A stretch of DNA of 64,000 bases from Isoetes taiwanensis (Eukaryota > Streptophyta > Lycopodiopsida > Isoetales > Isoetaceae), in the NCBI GenBank assembly GCA_021234155.1, contig JAJEKV010000004.1:26207831-26271830 (forward strand), in the 5' to 3' direction. Below the pieces are notes generated by a model, which did not search any database, was not told the origin of the DNA, and saw nothing but the letters and a program-made list of their open reading frames with translations. Every line of letters starts with the position of its first letter. Position 1 is the stretch's first letter. This document shows positions 1-11,823 of this stretch, one piece after another. The position numbers were made by a program, and so were the translations under genes.

Positions 1-803
1 CTTGAGTAGGTGCAGAAAGCCTTCTTGGCACGAGCCCTTGGGGTAAAGTCCACATTTCCACACCAGATCCTATTCCAGGAGACAGATTTTTTACCCCTTC
101 AACGGGCTACATTGGAACGCCATATTATTTACTTCCAGAAGGTGGTCGCTATGGGGGATATATGTTTGCCCAATCTTGCTTTGGCTGTAGCGATGGGTCC
201 CCCACGCCTCAACGCCTGCTGGAAGGACAAGCAAGCTCAGTGGTTCTCACATTGGGGGGTACAGGCAAACAGATGCGTACAGGTACAGATAAAGAAGGAT
301 CACAATGCACATAAGCCGTACACTGACGCTACTTCCTTCTCGCAAAGAGCTGGGATCTGCGAGATGCTCTAACGCCGCTAAAATTTGGCACTATCATCAA
401 AGTCAATCTTAGGCTCATGAGAGGCCCACACCAGCCTTTCTGTACACCCATCCGCCCATGAAGAAGCACCATAGCTTCTATTCGCGACGCTGCACATTGT
501 CTCCGCATTGAGATGCGGGGCGTTGGGCTCGAAGCACGGAGGAAAGGCTTTGCCGGTGTTGCCACCAGGTATGCCATTGAAGATGAATGTTATGCCCTCG
601 GATGCGCCCGGCTTTGCCCATATCCGAAGCGGTATATTCGATTTACTAGTGCCCCGACCAGCCGTTGCATGAGTTATTGAATACGACATCAGATTGGGGT
701 CATAGCTCCAGGAGGTTATGGATGCACGGACTCAGTTGTGTCCTCCGGGACAGTATTGAACTGTCCTATACAATTGTACAGTGTACCATCATACTTATTA
801 CTG
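1..803 (+). mobile_element. TTCTA-tail LINE, 3' fragment (copy A)
   Basis: This is the C-terminal end of a LINE ORF2 plus part of its 3' UTR, cut by the window edge. The reading starting near base 10 gives LARALGVKSTFPHQILFQET and continues through CWKDKQAQWF. It matches base for base, with scattered changes, the segment 5040-5790 of the longer copy downstream. Frame is lost near base 360. Similarity continues through the 3' UTR to about base 800, but the terminal pentanucleotide tail is missing, so the end has been lost or rearranged. The piece is non-functional: no reverse transcriptase motif lies inside the window. The 804-1020 stretch that follows has no recognisable feature. Confidence 0.75.
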
Positions 804-2539
804 CTTCTTGCTTGTGTTCTTGTGTCCAATCCCATTCCAATCTATTCCAAAAAGCTTTTTCAAACCAAGCCCATCCCAAAAGAATTCCGACAAGAAATGG
901 CAATCGAACCTCCTCCCACAGATTGAACCCCCAACCCCCCGTGCCAACCACTAAGGGCGGGCATCATTTATGTTTTCTAAACATTCGGCAATTGCTCTCT
1001 AATTCCCTTCCATACCATACAACCTCATGGCCGCATCAGAGCCCCTTGCCCGGACCCCATTTGGAGGGGAGACATTCTCCGTGCTCCCCCCGCCCCGAGC
1101 CCACCGGGAGAACCAGGAGGAGGGACCACCAAAAAACGGCCCGGTGGGATAACAAGGACAAGGGAGAAACCTCCTTCCATGAGGAGGGAGGCCGGGGCGA
1201 AGGCCCAATCTGTGAGATTGACCCGGAGATGGATGAAGGCTGCTCAAGCTCGACATAGGCATAGACGAGGGCCATGAAACAAATGGAGGAACAGAATGAT
1301 AGCAATGTAACCCGGATCGCAGATCGGCGGTAGAAAAATAATCTTCGGCCCCACGTGCTCAAAAGATAGTTAAATGCGAACGGCAATGGATTGCGAGAGA
1401 TGGGGACCCACATGCAGCCAGCGAAGATAAACAGCATTGGCACACTTTGAGAGGCAACAGGATAAGCAGTGGCCTTGGCCGACTTATGAAAGCACGCCAT
1501 TCCCTTCCCCTCACCACCATAGAGACTATGGCACGGGACAAGAAGTGTTGAGCAGATATAGTGGCAACTATCTCCCATAATAATACAGAAAACATCCCGA
1601 GCCAGCCTTCTCGGCCAAGCATAGCTCGAATCCTGAGTAGGGTCGAGACCCAAGATCGGAGATACGAGAGCTCCGAAAGCAACCATTACCCATCAAGGCT
1701 GGGGGCCTACATGCCGAGGTCCATGAACAATTACGGCAGTGCACGAATGAGTTGGACAAGCAGCAGAGATTTCAACAGGAGCTAGGCTCCCCACCTGTGC
1801 AGCAGAGGCCGCAACACTGGGGCCGCATAAGCACACATGCCCCACAGCCCACAAGTCGCCAAACACGGTGACAATTACACCACCGCTCCATCTCGCACAC
1901 CACACCCCGCTTGCCGTGAATAGCCCACACACCTGCATAATAGGCATCACCGGCCGGGGACAATGTTGCCCCGCCGACTTCGAGCGCAGAGAAGGGCCGC
2001 CGGCGCCATAATGTGGTGGGTACATGGACTCCTGAGGAGGCAGAGAGGATCTCACCAAGCGCATCCGGGATCGCATCCTATCTCGCATGGCATTTCGCAC
2101 TATAGTGCACATTATTTGAGCAAGCCGCCTTGGGGCTCAACGCACGTATCGCTGCTGCTTGTCACCTTCACGCGGGGCGTACATGCGAAAAGCGTGAGGC
2201 AATTCTTCGAGTAGGCAATTGAGGGGCTACTCGTATGTCGACCAAGATCTTACTCCAATGCAACAGAGTCCTACGCGGCGTGGCTCCAAGTCGGGGATGT
2301 CCGCCGTCAGCGGGTGCCGCAGTTTGGTCCGAGGTAAGCTCAGCATTTTTAGGCCGGGCTTCCGCCGAGGTCACCGATGCAATGCGCCAAGCTACCGCCA
2401 CTCCTCGCTACGCCACCATTACCCCTACCGCACCTCATGCTCCAACCGCCCCTCGCAATCGCCGCTCGAGCACCGCACAATCGCAACCTAATAGATCATC
2501 GAGCGTCTACATCAAATGCCTACAAATAGGAACTGTGCC

Positions 2540-3345
2540 TCTGGATGGTATCTTGGAACTGTCGAGGCTTCCTTTGGCAGAAAGGGGAGAGTCTCAACTC
2601 TATTGCACCAGATATGGATCTCATTTTCCTCATGGAAACATGAGAACATGCAGGGCATAGATTGCCGAACCTCCCAGGCTATCTACATTTCTCGGTGTTC
2701 AATGAGTGCACAGGCAAGCGAGGGCATGGCAGGGTTGCCTGCTACTATCGTGCAACCTTGGGGCACTCAGTCTCGCTGCACAAAACAGACAAACAATCGC
2801 TACTTGTGGGTGCGCGTGCAGCATGACGGTGGCAGCATTCTCTTTATAGCAGCATGCTACTTTCCACATGCCGAGAGCAACTTTCATAACACTCATTCGG
2901 ATGTGGATAGATTGGAGCCCTATGTCGATATATATGATGACATACAAAGAACCGCGAACATGTAGGCAAGGTTATGTTGCTTGGCGACTTTAATGCACGT
3001 ACAGGAGCCGAGCAGGTCCCAAAATTTGAGCCCTTGGCAGAGGACGTCTTGCAGTTGAACCCCGCAGAGTTGGTTTAGTCAAGGATATCAGACAACAACC
3101 ATATTTCGCGCTATGGCAGGCAGTTGTTGTTGCTCGGTAGTTTGTAATGGGTTGGCACAATGGCCATCTTCCAGCTGCTGCACTTGTAGACAGAAGAACC
3201 AAGGAGGCGGCTCCAGTGTGGTGGATTATCTGCTGGTTGAGGAACAGGATCTGCACCTGGTTATCCATTTTTCCATTGGAACGGACACTCGGAACGAGGA
3301 AGTAAACTCGGACCACCAGCCCCTGTTCGTGCATCTCCATTGGCC
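2540..3345 (+). pseudogene. LINE ORF2 endonuclease domain (EEP family), broken
   Basis: Target-site endonuclease region of copy B, which in live elements nicks DNA to prime reverse transcription. The start shows WNCRG (2554-2568), the usual beta-strand at the start of this fold. A glutamate-containing METWE-like motif follows near 2632. LLGDFNAR lies at about 2977-3000 and SDHQPLFVHL at about 3308-3337; these correspond to the GDFN and SDH catalytic motifs of the exonuclease-endonuclease-phosphatase family. The motifs fall in different frames, with stops at about 2815 and 3077, so the domain cannot be translated intact. The family call is firm; activity is excluded. Confidence 0.8.
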
Positions 3346-3349
3346 AACT

Positions 3350-5004
3350 TCCCGTGCATCTACTGCCTCAACACCCCAGGTGCCCCAGCTGCGTTTAGAC
3401 TACGACCGTGCAGGGACCTATGCCCAAATTAGCTTGAGCATGACTGGCGGGGACTGCCAACTCCGCACACTTCAACAGCAATCTGCTCAGCTGACTCACC
3501 TGCTTCTGACAGCTACTGAGAGATGCTTTGGGAGAGGCCGCTCACGGCAAACCTCGGCCTTCGCCTTCCCCCGCAATAGATGGTTCGATGATGAGTGTCG
3601 GAGCTCAAGCGCACACTCGGCAAGTCATCGATCCCACCTTCTCCGCAGGCCATCCGGTCAATACCCCTCCTTCCTCAAGAACAAAAAGCGGATACCTCAT
3701 GAGCATCGAAGAAGATGTTTGGTCTCTTGGATCGGCACCCAAGACATACGGAGAAGGGTTTTAAGCAAGACCGCATGACCCACGGGGAACATCACCGCGG
3801 AGGGATGGGTACAAGATGCACAGCGACTTTACGACCCACTTTCGGGGGCGGACACCAATCCCTCCACGGATAGGCATAGCTCGGGTCATCCTGAGAGGGG
3901 GATGTCATCATGGGCCTACAACGTCTAGCTAATGGGAAGGCAAAGGATTTAGATGGCATCGCGGTGAACTTCGGAAATGGATCAATGACCGGTGCTGCGG
4001 CCCTCCACGACATTATTCAATAAGGCATTGCAAGAAGGCTTCCCTCCCGCGTGGACCACTAGTGGAGTTGGCCCATATACAAAGGCAGAGAGGACCCTTG
4101 ATTTCGGCCAACTATCGCGATATTATGATCAGCTCTCTTTTTGCAAACTGTTGGTGGCATCCTTGAGCAAATAATACAATATGGGCGGAGGAGGCGATGT
4201 TTTGAGCCTCACATAGGCGTGTTTTCGCCCGGGCATTCCACCATTGATCATATCTTTACTCACAAGCACATTGATTGAGGATAGCAGGAATCACCGACAG
4301 AACACAGATTCTTTGTTTCGTGGATTTCGCAAAAGCTTTTGACACAAGTGCCACAGGATAGGTTATGGGACAAATCTGCGGCGGTAGGGGACCCCCTTGA
4401 CTTGCATAATGCAAGATATAGGCTATCGAGGGCATGCTCAAAGCGTATCACATCGTCAGGACAGCCGGTAATCAATAGTATTGGAGTGCGTCAGGGTTGC
4501 CCCCTCTCCCCCACACTCTTTGGCCTATACATTGACCAGCTGGAAGATTGGCTCTCTGAGCATGGAGGTGTGGGCGCCCATCTCATGCATCACACAATTC
4601 GACACACATATGCTGACGATGTCAACCTCCTGGCCTATACTCCAAATGACATGCAACGTCACCTGGATGCTCTTGACACTTTTTGCCGATTCACTGTTAT
4701 GCGAGTTAACTTGGCCAAGATCAGTGTGCTGCTAGTTTCATCATCCCGTCAGCCAAGACTTCCCTCATTCACTTACCAGGGACAAGATGTAGAGGTGGTT
4801 CCGACCTACAAGTACTTGGGGATCGAGTCCTCTACTACCACCCATTGGGATGCTGCCATCAAGTTGCGGGTCACAGCGGGTTGGAAAGCGCTATATGCCA
4901 TGCAGAACAACAGCCACAAGGCAGAGATGTATGCCTGGGGCCACCAGACATACTTGTTTCGGGCCTTGGTCGAGCCGGTCCTTTTGTATGGGGCAGAAGT
5001 GTGA
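3350..5004 (+). pseudogene. LINE ORF2 linker and reverse transcriptase domain, broken
   Basis: After a linker (about 3380-3780, with a WFDDEC motif) the reverse transcriptase begins near 3910 with ANGKAKDLDGI, the usual NGKAxGxDG entry motif. The longest open piece is 4339-5004. It contains GVRQGCPLSPTLFGLYIDQL from 4486 and the catalytic YADD box at 4609-4620, followed by the thumb motif YLGIESS and ending in VLLYGAEV. A TGA at 5002 ends the frame where the sister copies read tryptophan. Upstream, frames change near 4030, 4170 and 4330. The sequence places it in an endonuclease-bearing LINE group other than the poly(A) L1 found at 37.6-45.3 kb; which clade cannot be settled by eye. Confidence 0.85.
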
Positions 5005-5530
5005 GGTCCGGTGATATCCCTCAACACCTGGAATGACCTCGAGCAGGTGCAGAAAGCCTTCTTGGCACGGGCCCGTGGGGTAAAGTCCACAGGAGACAGG
5101 TTTTCTACCCCTTCAACGGGCTGCATTGGAACACCATATCATTTACTTCCAGAAGGCGGTCGCTATGGGTGATACGCGTTTGCCCAACCTTGCTTTGGCC
5201 ATGGCGATGGGTCCCCAACGCCTGAACGTCTGCTGGAAGGACAAGCAAGCTCAGTGGTTTTCATGCTGGGGTGTACAGGCAAACCGATGCGTACGTGTAA
5301 GGACAAAGAAAGATCACAAGGCCCTTAAGCTGTACCTAGATGCTACTTTCCTTCGCAAGCTCTGGGATACAGATGCTTTGACGCATGTTAAGCTGGCACA
5401 CTATCAGCAGCAAGTCAATCCTAGGCTCACGAGAGGCCTACACCAGTACTTGTACACCCAGTCCCATGAAGAAGCGCAGACTGATAGCTTCCATTCGCAC
5501 GGGTGCACATCGCCTCCGCATTGAGACATG
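5005..5530 (+). pseudogene. LINE ORF2 C-terminal region of copy B
   Basis: Continues the polyprotein after the TGA at 5002. It reads NDLEQVQKAFLARA, then HHIIYFQKAVAMGDTRLPNL, then CWKDKQAQWF, ending with a decayed His/Cys-containing tail near 5530. The same order is seen in copies A, E and G, which defines this as a conserved C-terminal domain of the family. Here it has a short deletion near 5090, where KSTVPYQILLQETG of the reverse-strand copy is reduced. I do not recognise a named domain in it. Confidence 0.7.
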
Positions 5531-5794
5531 ACGTTGGGCTCGGGAAACATGAGAGCAAAGGCTTTTCCAGTGTTGCCACCAGGGCGCCATTGAGGATGAA
5601 TGTCATGCCCTCCAGATCTGCCCTAGTATGTTTGGTTACTAGTGCATGGCCAACCGTTGCATGAGCTATTGAATACGGCATCAGTGGGTTTGTTGGGGTC
5701 ATACCTCCAGGAGGTTATGGATGCACGGACTCGGGCCAGTCCTCCGGACGGTATTGAACTGTCAGATACAATTGTACAAATACCAAAGATACTT

Positions 5795-5978
5795 ATTATC
5801 GCTAAGGTTTTTCCTCGAAAACCCTTCTGGGAGGGGGGAGGGGGTTAATCCTCGGTAATACGCTTTTTCGCTCTTTCTTGTTTGGGTCCCATAGGCCAAT
5901 CGGTCTCCATGGACGCTAAAAAACCTATTCGATTCTATTCTATTCTATTCTAATCTATTCTATTCCACTCTACTAGTG
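5795..5978 (+). repeat. 3' UTR end and TTCTA tail of LINE copy B
   Basis: The last 180 bases hold the family's conserved 3' signature: a CCTCGAAAACC-type arm, a G-rich partner ending in GGTTAATCC, then GGGTCCCATAGGCCAATC, a GGTCTCCATGGACG box, a short A run and the pentanucleotide array (TTCTA)n from 5923 to 5974. The same order recurs in copies C, D, E, H and, in reverse complement, G. The downstream flank begins ACTAGTGGCGTGACG and recurs at 11158, showing the site was copied in the later duplication. Confidence 0.8.
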
Positions 5979-6003
5979 GCGTGACGTTAAAATAACTATC
6001 CAT

Positions 6004-7005
6004 CTATATGGTCGAGGTCTGGGGCCCCGTGGTGTCTAGCTGGAATGATTTTGGAGCAGGTACAGAAAGCCTTCTTGGCCCGAGCACTGGGGGTGAAGTC
6101 CACAGTCCCATATCAGATCCTGCTACAGGAGACGGGTTTCTTATATCTTCAGAGGGCAGCCCTGGATCGACACATTGTCTAGTTTCATAAAGTGGTTACT
6201 ATGGACGATGCTCGTCTCTCCAGCCTGGCTTATGCCATCGTAATGGAGCCACAATGCTTCAAGGCCTGTTGGAAGGAAAAGCAAGCTCAGTGGCTTGCCA
6301 GATAGAATGTGCAGGAGCACATGTGCAAACAGAGGCAGATCGTTATAGCTTGAGCCAATACCTTGACGCCTGCTTCCTTAGCAAGCTTTGGGATGTCGGC
6401 GCTCTTGAATAGGTCAAGACATCATATTATCAGCGCCACGTGAATCCCTCCTTGGAGCGGGCCCCCAACGTTACATGCATACCCATCTGCCTATGAAAAA
6501 GTGCAGACTCATTGCCTCAATCCGCACAGGTGCACACCATCTCTGCATTGAGATAGGGAGATGGATTGGGGAACCAGACAGGACAGGATCTGTAGATGCT
6601 ATCAAATGCGGGCTGTTGAAGATAAATGCCATACCCTATAGGGATGTCTGGCATTTGACCAAATCTGGGTGCGCTATGATGAGTTAGTCAGGCCTGGCCA
6701 GCCGCTACAAGTCATACTCAGCGCGGCTTTAGTCTGGATGCTGGGATCATACCTCCAAGAGGTAATGGATCTGCGGGACCAACTCTGTTCCCAGACACAC
6801 ACATGACTTGAATCTGTCTCATATGTATACTTCTACAGTTTGGCAGCATTCTTGTTATTGCCTTGGTTCCCCCTTGAAAACCTTTCGGGACCGGGGGTTC
6901 TTAACCTGGGCAGTAATAGGTCTGTTGTTCTCTTTTTTTTGGGTCCCATAGGCTGATTGATCTCCTTGGACGATAAAAGCCTATTCTATTTTATTCTATG
7001 CTATT
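6004..7005 (+). mobile_element. TTCTA-tail LINE, 5'-truncated copy C with target duplication
   Basis: A 1-kb copy holding only the ORF2 C-terminus, 3' UTR and tail. It starts within the VEVWGPVVS motif and continues through VQKAFLARALGVKSTVPY and ACWKEKQAQWLA, with stops near 6180 and 6303. The tail of TTCTA/TTTTA units occupies 6981-7005. CTATCCAT is present just before the element (5996-6003) and just after the tail (7006-7013). Part of this match could come from the tail itself, but TCCAT cannot, so I read it as a target-site duplication. The same flanks appear around copy F. Confidence 0.7.
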
Positions 7006-7013
7006 CTATCCAT

Positions 7014-9380
7014 TCTTTTTCTCTATCTCTATCTCTTCTTCTCTCACTCTCTCTTCATTCTCTACATACTATCAAATAGAAAAAGAAAGAAAACACAGTC
7101 TCAACCTCATATAACGGTGAGGGTATTAGAATGAGTTCTTTAACAGAACTGAAAATTTTTTAGCATCAGAAAGGCCATTGAAGAAAATACTAAAAAGATT
7201 CCATCAACGAAAGAAATACAAGAACTAGAATTTATACCTGTTAGATATTTAGATACACCAACACTATGCTCCAAGTTGCCAAAACTCACTTTCTCCCTAA
7301 CAAATTGCCTCTTGTTCGGGGCAATTCAAAACTTACGTAGTTGAGTAGAACAAATATTAAATTGAATAAGAAATGTATTTTTTTAAGTGACATATATGGT
7401 TCTAAATATAGCTAGTTATCTTTAAACATTTTTTTAAATAATTAATATATCAGATGAAACAAAATTACTAAACATATACAGAGTCCTAGCTATTGAACAT
7501 TATAAGATAATATTATAGTAAATGTCTAGGTCAAATGGCTTTATATGGAGAAAATAGACCACACTATTGGAGAGATCTTCTTGCTGATTTTCTATGCTAG
7601 ATATAATATGCATTGCCTTAGGCTCTCACCCCTAGGTATTCTCTACCTACCTACCTGTGTCAGTTTCAAGCACAGGTTCCTACTTATTAGACCAGTAAAA
7701 CCTTTTCAAGCAATATCTAATTCCAGCTGTTTTATGAACATCTTTAGTCTAAATAAAATGATGTAACATCAGCTACATAGATGATTTTATTTTAATATCT
7801 TCCATAACATGAGATAAAATTATTAGTGAATATTGATGGTTTTAAGTCATATATATATATATAACCTTTATTTCCTCTTTTCGTTATATATCTTATCAAC
7901 AATTAAATTTCATTGGGAAACAACTAATATTTCAAAATTATATGCAAGAAAATTCTAAAGAAAAACATATTGATTAACAGATATTATGATTTCAATTATT
8001 TAAATGCTCATCATATCTAAAACCATGATGATATTTATTAAATCCTTACATACGACCTCATAATATTAAGATCCAATTTTTTCTTATTGCATTTTATTAT
8101 ATAATTGTGAGTTTTATTATTATGAATATTTTAATCGCAATGCTAATGTTTCTGCTAGTATGGATAGACCTTAATACCTACAACAGATATAAGGGTTCTA
8201 AGCATTTGTATTCCTACTATTGCACTCCATAATTTGATCAACTTTCAATTAATTTATAATCATCAATTTTTGCCATTGGTTTGGCACTCTTAGGAAGCAT
8301 CCATGCACTTCTCTCTTTTATTTTACCCCAGTTAACATTTAATCCTAAAAATATTAATAATTAATTACATGTGGCATATTTGACTGGCTACTTTACTTTG
8401 CAGATATTTTGTCGCATGCACGCATGACCAGTCTTTCCATTTTAGGAAGTTTTATTTCTAGTGCTTGTGTTGCCATAGATAGCAATCCTCGTTTGTGGCA
8501 TATGCTCATGCAGTGGGCTACTATAAGATTTAGAGAAAATGTACTTAATGATGTTAATTCGATACATATATTTTATAATTGCCAGGGATGAAAAAAAAGG
8601 AGGGAACATAGGGCTCACGACCTGTGTCACCCCTCGTAAGAATATATATCCAAATAAATGGGGGTTTTTAGGGGGATATTAAACTTTAATATCTAGCACA
8701 ATAACAAGTTTCAGGGGGGTTTGATATGAATGCCTAAATCACCATCCCTGAGACCATAGACCTTATCCCTGAAACAATTGAATGGGTTACTATTAACGAG
8801 TAGTCCCATGATGGACCAGAAACGGTCTATTTGCAATGTTCACTTAGAAACTCATATGAAATCAACAACTATCCGAACCCTTCCTAGGAGTTCATATATG
8901 GCAGTCATGATCCACTAGAAAAATACCTAAAAATATATATATTTCCATTCTTGTAAGTTATGCTCTAGCAAACTCAAGGGGGTCAAGTACAAAAAAAGCT
9001 TCATGTTTACATAAAGTCAAATTGTCTCGACAGAAAAATTTTCCGAATGTTTTTATTACCATGATATTTTTCTACATGAGATAGAGAAAAAGACACGAAA
9101 AACCACATGTCAGTCCAAAGTCTATAAAGAAAGATAGGGCCATTCAAACAAGTTAAGGCCAAAATTGCTTTCTGCTTCCTTAAAACCAATTAAGGGTCCC
9201 AGAAGACAATTGTGGTTTAAATACTACAATTTTTATAAATAGATGAATTTTGAGCTAATATTTGACATATAAGCAATTGACAAGTTCCTCCATCCCATAA
9301 AAATGTTGGTTGGCCTTGAATTTAATGTTTGGACTTTCACTTTTGATCTCAATTTTAGGGAACTTGTAATAAAGGATTAA
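7014..9380. other. AT-rich intergenic stretch, no gene seen
   Basis: About 2.4 kb of AT-rich DNA without coding-like readings. It begins with a pyrimidine-rich tract of TCTC repeats (7014-7065). The segment 8655-8880 has relatives at 12930-13028 plus 13511-13650 and, more divergent, at 18600-18705; it is a dispersed repeat of unknown class. The part about 8150-8650 is absent from the duplicated copy at 12.9 kb. Confidence 0.6.
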
Positions 9381-9700
9381 TATTTTTTTTGAAGGACGTC
9401 AAACTTTATTCAATATCTCAAGAAAGTACATGTATAATTGCAGAGGCAGGAATAAAATCTCAACAGACAAATATAATCCACTAGTGGAGCAATCTGCCTA
9501 TGCAAGAGATGATATACCCAAAAATTCCTCAAAATTCAAGCGCTTCTTCTCAAGAGCAAGCTGCGAATATAGGTACACCTTTATCAATCTATCTTTTGCC
9601 TCATAAAGAACTAATATTGCTCTATATAGGGCAAAAATTACTCTATGTTGTCCTTCAAAAATATTATGAAAGTTTAATATCAACTCGAACATGGAGAATT
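9381..9700 (-). mobile_element. L1-type LINE 3' end fragment
   Basis: Read on the minus strand this ends with GAATAAAGTTTGACGTCC followed by TTCAAAAAAAA, the usual appearance of a plant L1 3' end: a polyadenylation-like AATAAA and then a poly(A) tail (a T run at 9383-9390 on the plus strand). Upstream is a 64-codon open piece at 9498-9692. A paralogue lies at 14130-14380, where similarity stops near 14380 versus 9658. The 5' truncation is typical of these elements. Confidence 0.5.
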
Positions 9701-9715
9701 GCTATATGTAATTGT

Positions 9716-9813
9716 AACTATCATATGGACCTGATGATGAAAACTATCATATGGACCTGATGATGAAAACTATCATATGGACCTGATGATGATGATGATC
9801 TGATGATGAAAAC
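9716..9813 (+). repeat. 26-bp minisatellite, about three and a half units
   Basis: Direct repeats of a unit containing CTATCATATGGACCTGATGA run head to tail and degrade into GATGATGATGATCTGATGATGAA. It lies immediately after the left duplicated block and is not present in the right one. Confidence 0.85.
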
Positions 9814-9849
9814 TTTATCATAAACATTTCATTTTTCTATATAACCATA

Positions 9850-10208
9850 TTTGGGTATGCTATGTTAAGTTAATCCCAACTAACCAGCTGCTACATGTGA
9901 CGTTAGACACGGAATCACTGGGATTACTGGGATCATATCTTCAAGAGATTATAGATACTAAGATATGTTGTTCGGCATGACATTGAAATGTACCCTACTA
10001 TATCATTGTACAATATGTCAGCATACTTAATATTGCCAAGCTTTTTCCCTCGAAAAGCCTTCGAGGCGAGGGTTTTTAATCGTGAGATTAATGCACTTAT
10101 TGTTCTCTTTTTGGATGTTAGACAAAGCTATTGTATAATACTTCTTCTATTGGCAAATGCTAGGTATGGAAAATAACATTTCTATATTCTACTCTACGCT
10201 ATTCTATT
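9850..10208 (+). mobile_element. TTCTA-tail LINE, short 3' fragment (copy D)
   Basis: A 3'-terminal piece of about 360 bases. It starts where copy C reads GTGCGCTATGATGAGTTAGT (here GTATGCTATGTTAAGTTAAT) and goes through the CCCTCGAAAAGCC / GGCGAGGGTTTTTAATC hairpin to a tail of TTCTA/CTCTA units at 10180-10208. The tail runs directly into ACTTGTTTAGGGCC, the first bases of the next LINE block, so the duplication junction lies within or beside this tail. Confidence 0.7.
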
Positions 10209-11160
10209 CTACTCTACTCTACTTGTTTAGGGCCTTGGTCGAGCCGGTCCTCTTGTATGGGGCAGAAGTGTGGGATCCGGTGATATCTAACCTCGAGTAG
10301 GTACAGAAAGCCTTCTTGGCATGGCCCTTGGGGTAAAGTCCACATTTCCATACCAGATCCTACTCCAGAGACGTGTTTTTACCCTTCCAGCGGGCTGCAT
10401 TGGAGCATATATTATTTACTTCCAGAAGGTGGTCGCTATGGGGGATACACGTTTGCCCAACTTTGCTTTGGCTTAGCGATGCGTCTCCAATGTCTCAAAG
10501 CCTGCTGGAAGGACAAGCAAGCTCAGTGGTTCTCACATTGGGGGGTATAGGCAAATAGATGCGTACAGGTACGGACAAAGAAGGATCACAATGCACTTAA
10601 GCTATACCTGGATGCTACTTTCCTTCGCAAGTGCAGATGCTCGCACGTTAAGCTGGCACACTATCAGCAGCAAGTCAATCCTAGGCTCACGAGAGGCCCA
10701 CACCAGTACTTGTACACCCATCTGCCCTTGAAGAAGCAACAGTTATAGCTTCCATTCGCAGGGGTGCACATCGTCTCCGCATTGAGACAGGACATTGGGC
10801 TCGGGAAGCACGTGAGGAAAGGCTTTACCAGTGTTGCCACCAGGGCGCCATTGAAGATGAATGTCATGCCCTCCAGATCTGCCCAACATTTGCCCATATC
10901 CGAGCGCGGTATATTCGATTACTAGTGCACGGCCACGGCCCGTTGGTCCCTCCGGACACGAGATTGAAATGTCCTATACAATTATACAAAGGTGTACCCG
11001 GATACTTATTATTGCTAAAGTTTTTCCTCGAAACCATTGAGTGGGGGTTTTAACCACAAAGATACGCTTAACCCTCTCTTTGTTTGGGTCCCATAGGCCA
11101 ATTGGTCTCCGTGGACGATAAAAAATCTATTTTATTCTAATCTATTCTATTCTACTCTAC
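10209..11160 (+). mobile_element. TTCTA-tail LINE, duplicated 3' part (copy E)
   Basis: Direct duplicate of 4951-5975: it begins GGGCCTTGGTCGAGCCGGTC, continues through the VQKAF and CWKDKQAQWF readings and the 3' UTR, and ends in the tail 11125-11160. Here the tryptophan codon lost in copy B is still present (GAAGTGTGGGATCC). It carries its own frameshifting indels, so the two copies have decayed independently since duplication. Confidence 0.75.
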
Positions 11161-11190
11161 TAGTGGCGTGACGTTAAAATAACTATCCAT

Positions 11191-11823
11191 CTATATGGTC
11201 GAGGGCTGGGGTCCCGTGGTGTCTAGCTGGAATGATTTTGGAGCAGGTACAGAAAGCCTTCTTGGGCCCGAGCGGGGTGAAGTCCACATCCCATATCAGA
11301 TCCCCGCTCTGAGAGACGGGTTTCTTATATCTTCAGAGGGCAGCCCTGGATCGACACATTGTCTAGTTTCATAAAGTGGTTACTATGGACGATGCTCGTC
11401 TCTCCAGCCTGGCTTATGCCGTCATAATGGGGCCACAATGCTTCAAGGCCTGTTGGAAGGAAAAGCAAGCTCAGTGGCTTGCCAGATAGAATGTGCAGGA
11501 GCACAGGTGCAAACAGAGGCAGATCGCTATAGCTTGAGCCAATACCTTGACGCCTGCTTCCTTAGCAAGCTTTGGGATGTCGGCGCTCTAAAATAGGTCA
11601 AGACAGCATATTATCAGCGCCACGTGAATCCCTCATTGGAGCGGGCCCCCAACGTTACATGCATACCCATCTGCCTATGAAAAAGTGCAGACTCATTGCC
11701 TCAATCCGCACAGGTGCATTGAGAATAGGTCTGCTGTGTTCTTTTTTTTGGTCCCATAGGCTGATTGATCTCCTTGGACGATAAAAGCCTGTTCTATTTT
11801 ATTCTATTTTATTCTATTCTATT
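11191..11823 (+). mobile_element. TTCTA-tail LINE, duplicate of copy C (copy F)
   Basis: Duplicate of copy C with the same start inside the VEVWGP motif and the same flanking CTATCCAT on both sides (11183-11190 and 11824-11831). It has lost about 0.4 kb of the 3' UTR between the CAATCCGCACAGGTGCA motif and the TTGGTCCCATAGG box, relative to 6530-6940. Shared flanks show that copy C inserted first and was then duplicated with its surroundings. Confidence 0.75.

Larger units (their letters stand above)
1021..5978 (+). mobile_element. TTCTA-tail LINE, near full-length degenerate copy (copy B)
   Basis: A non-LTR retrotransposon about 5 kb long. In order it has a 5' region without a clear ORF (1021-2500), an AP-type endonuclease (2540-3345), a linker, a reverse transcriptase (3905-4800), a C-terminal domain (4800-5530), a 3' UTR and a tail of TTCTA repeats (5923-5974). 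The 5' end is uncertain: I see no target duplication and no sequence copy to compare with. The GC-richer 5' part may hold a decayed ORF1; a serine- and arginine-rich reading at 1561-1785 is the only candidate. Several stops and frameshifts show that the copy is dead. Its last 1 kb is repeated at 10209-11160 as part of a segmental duplication. Confidence 0.75.
4951..9658 (+). repeat. Left unit of a 4.7-kb direct segmental duplication
   Basis: This block and 10209-14380 share the same order: LINE copy B/E 3' end, identical flank ACTAGTGGCGTGACGTTAAA, LINE copy C/F, AT-rich DNA, dispersed repeat, L1 3' end. By eye similarity is high, with scattered substitutions. The left unit keeps about 0.5 kb (8150-8650) and about 0.4 kb of LINE 3' UTR (6530-6940) that the right unit lacks. 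It is an empty site for the nested LINE found at 13029 in the right unit. Confidence 0.85.

Noticed and set aside
665-1686. Long open readings on both strands (197 and 216 codons)
   Set aside because: They cross from LINE 3' UTR into the next element's 5' region, overlap each other on opposite strands and show no protein motif; GC-rich composition explains their length.
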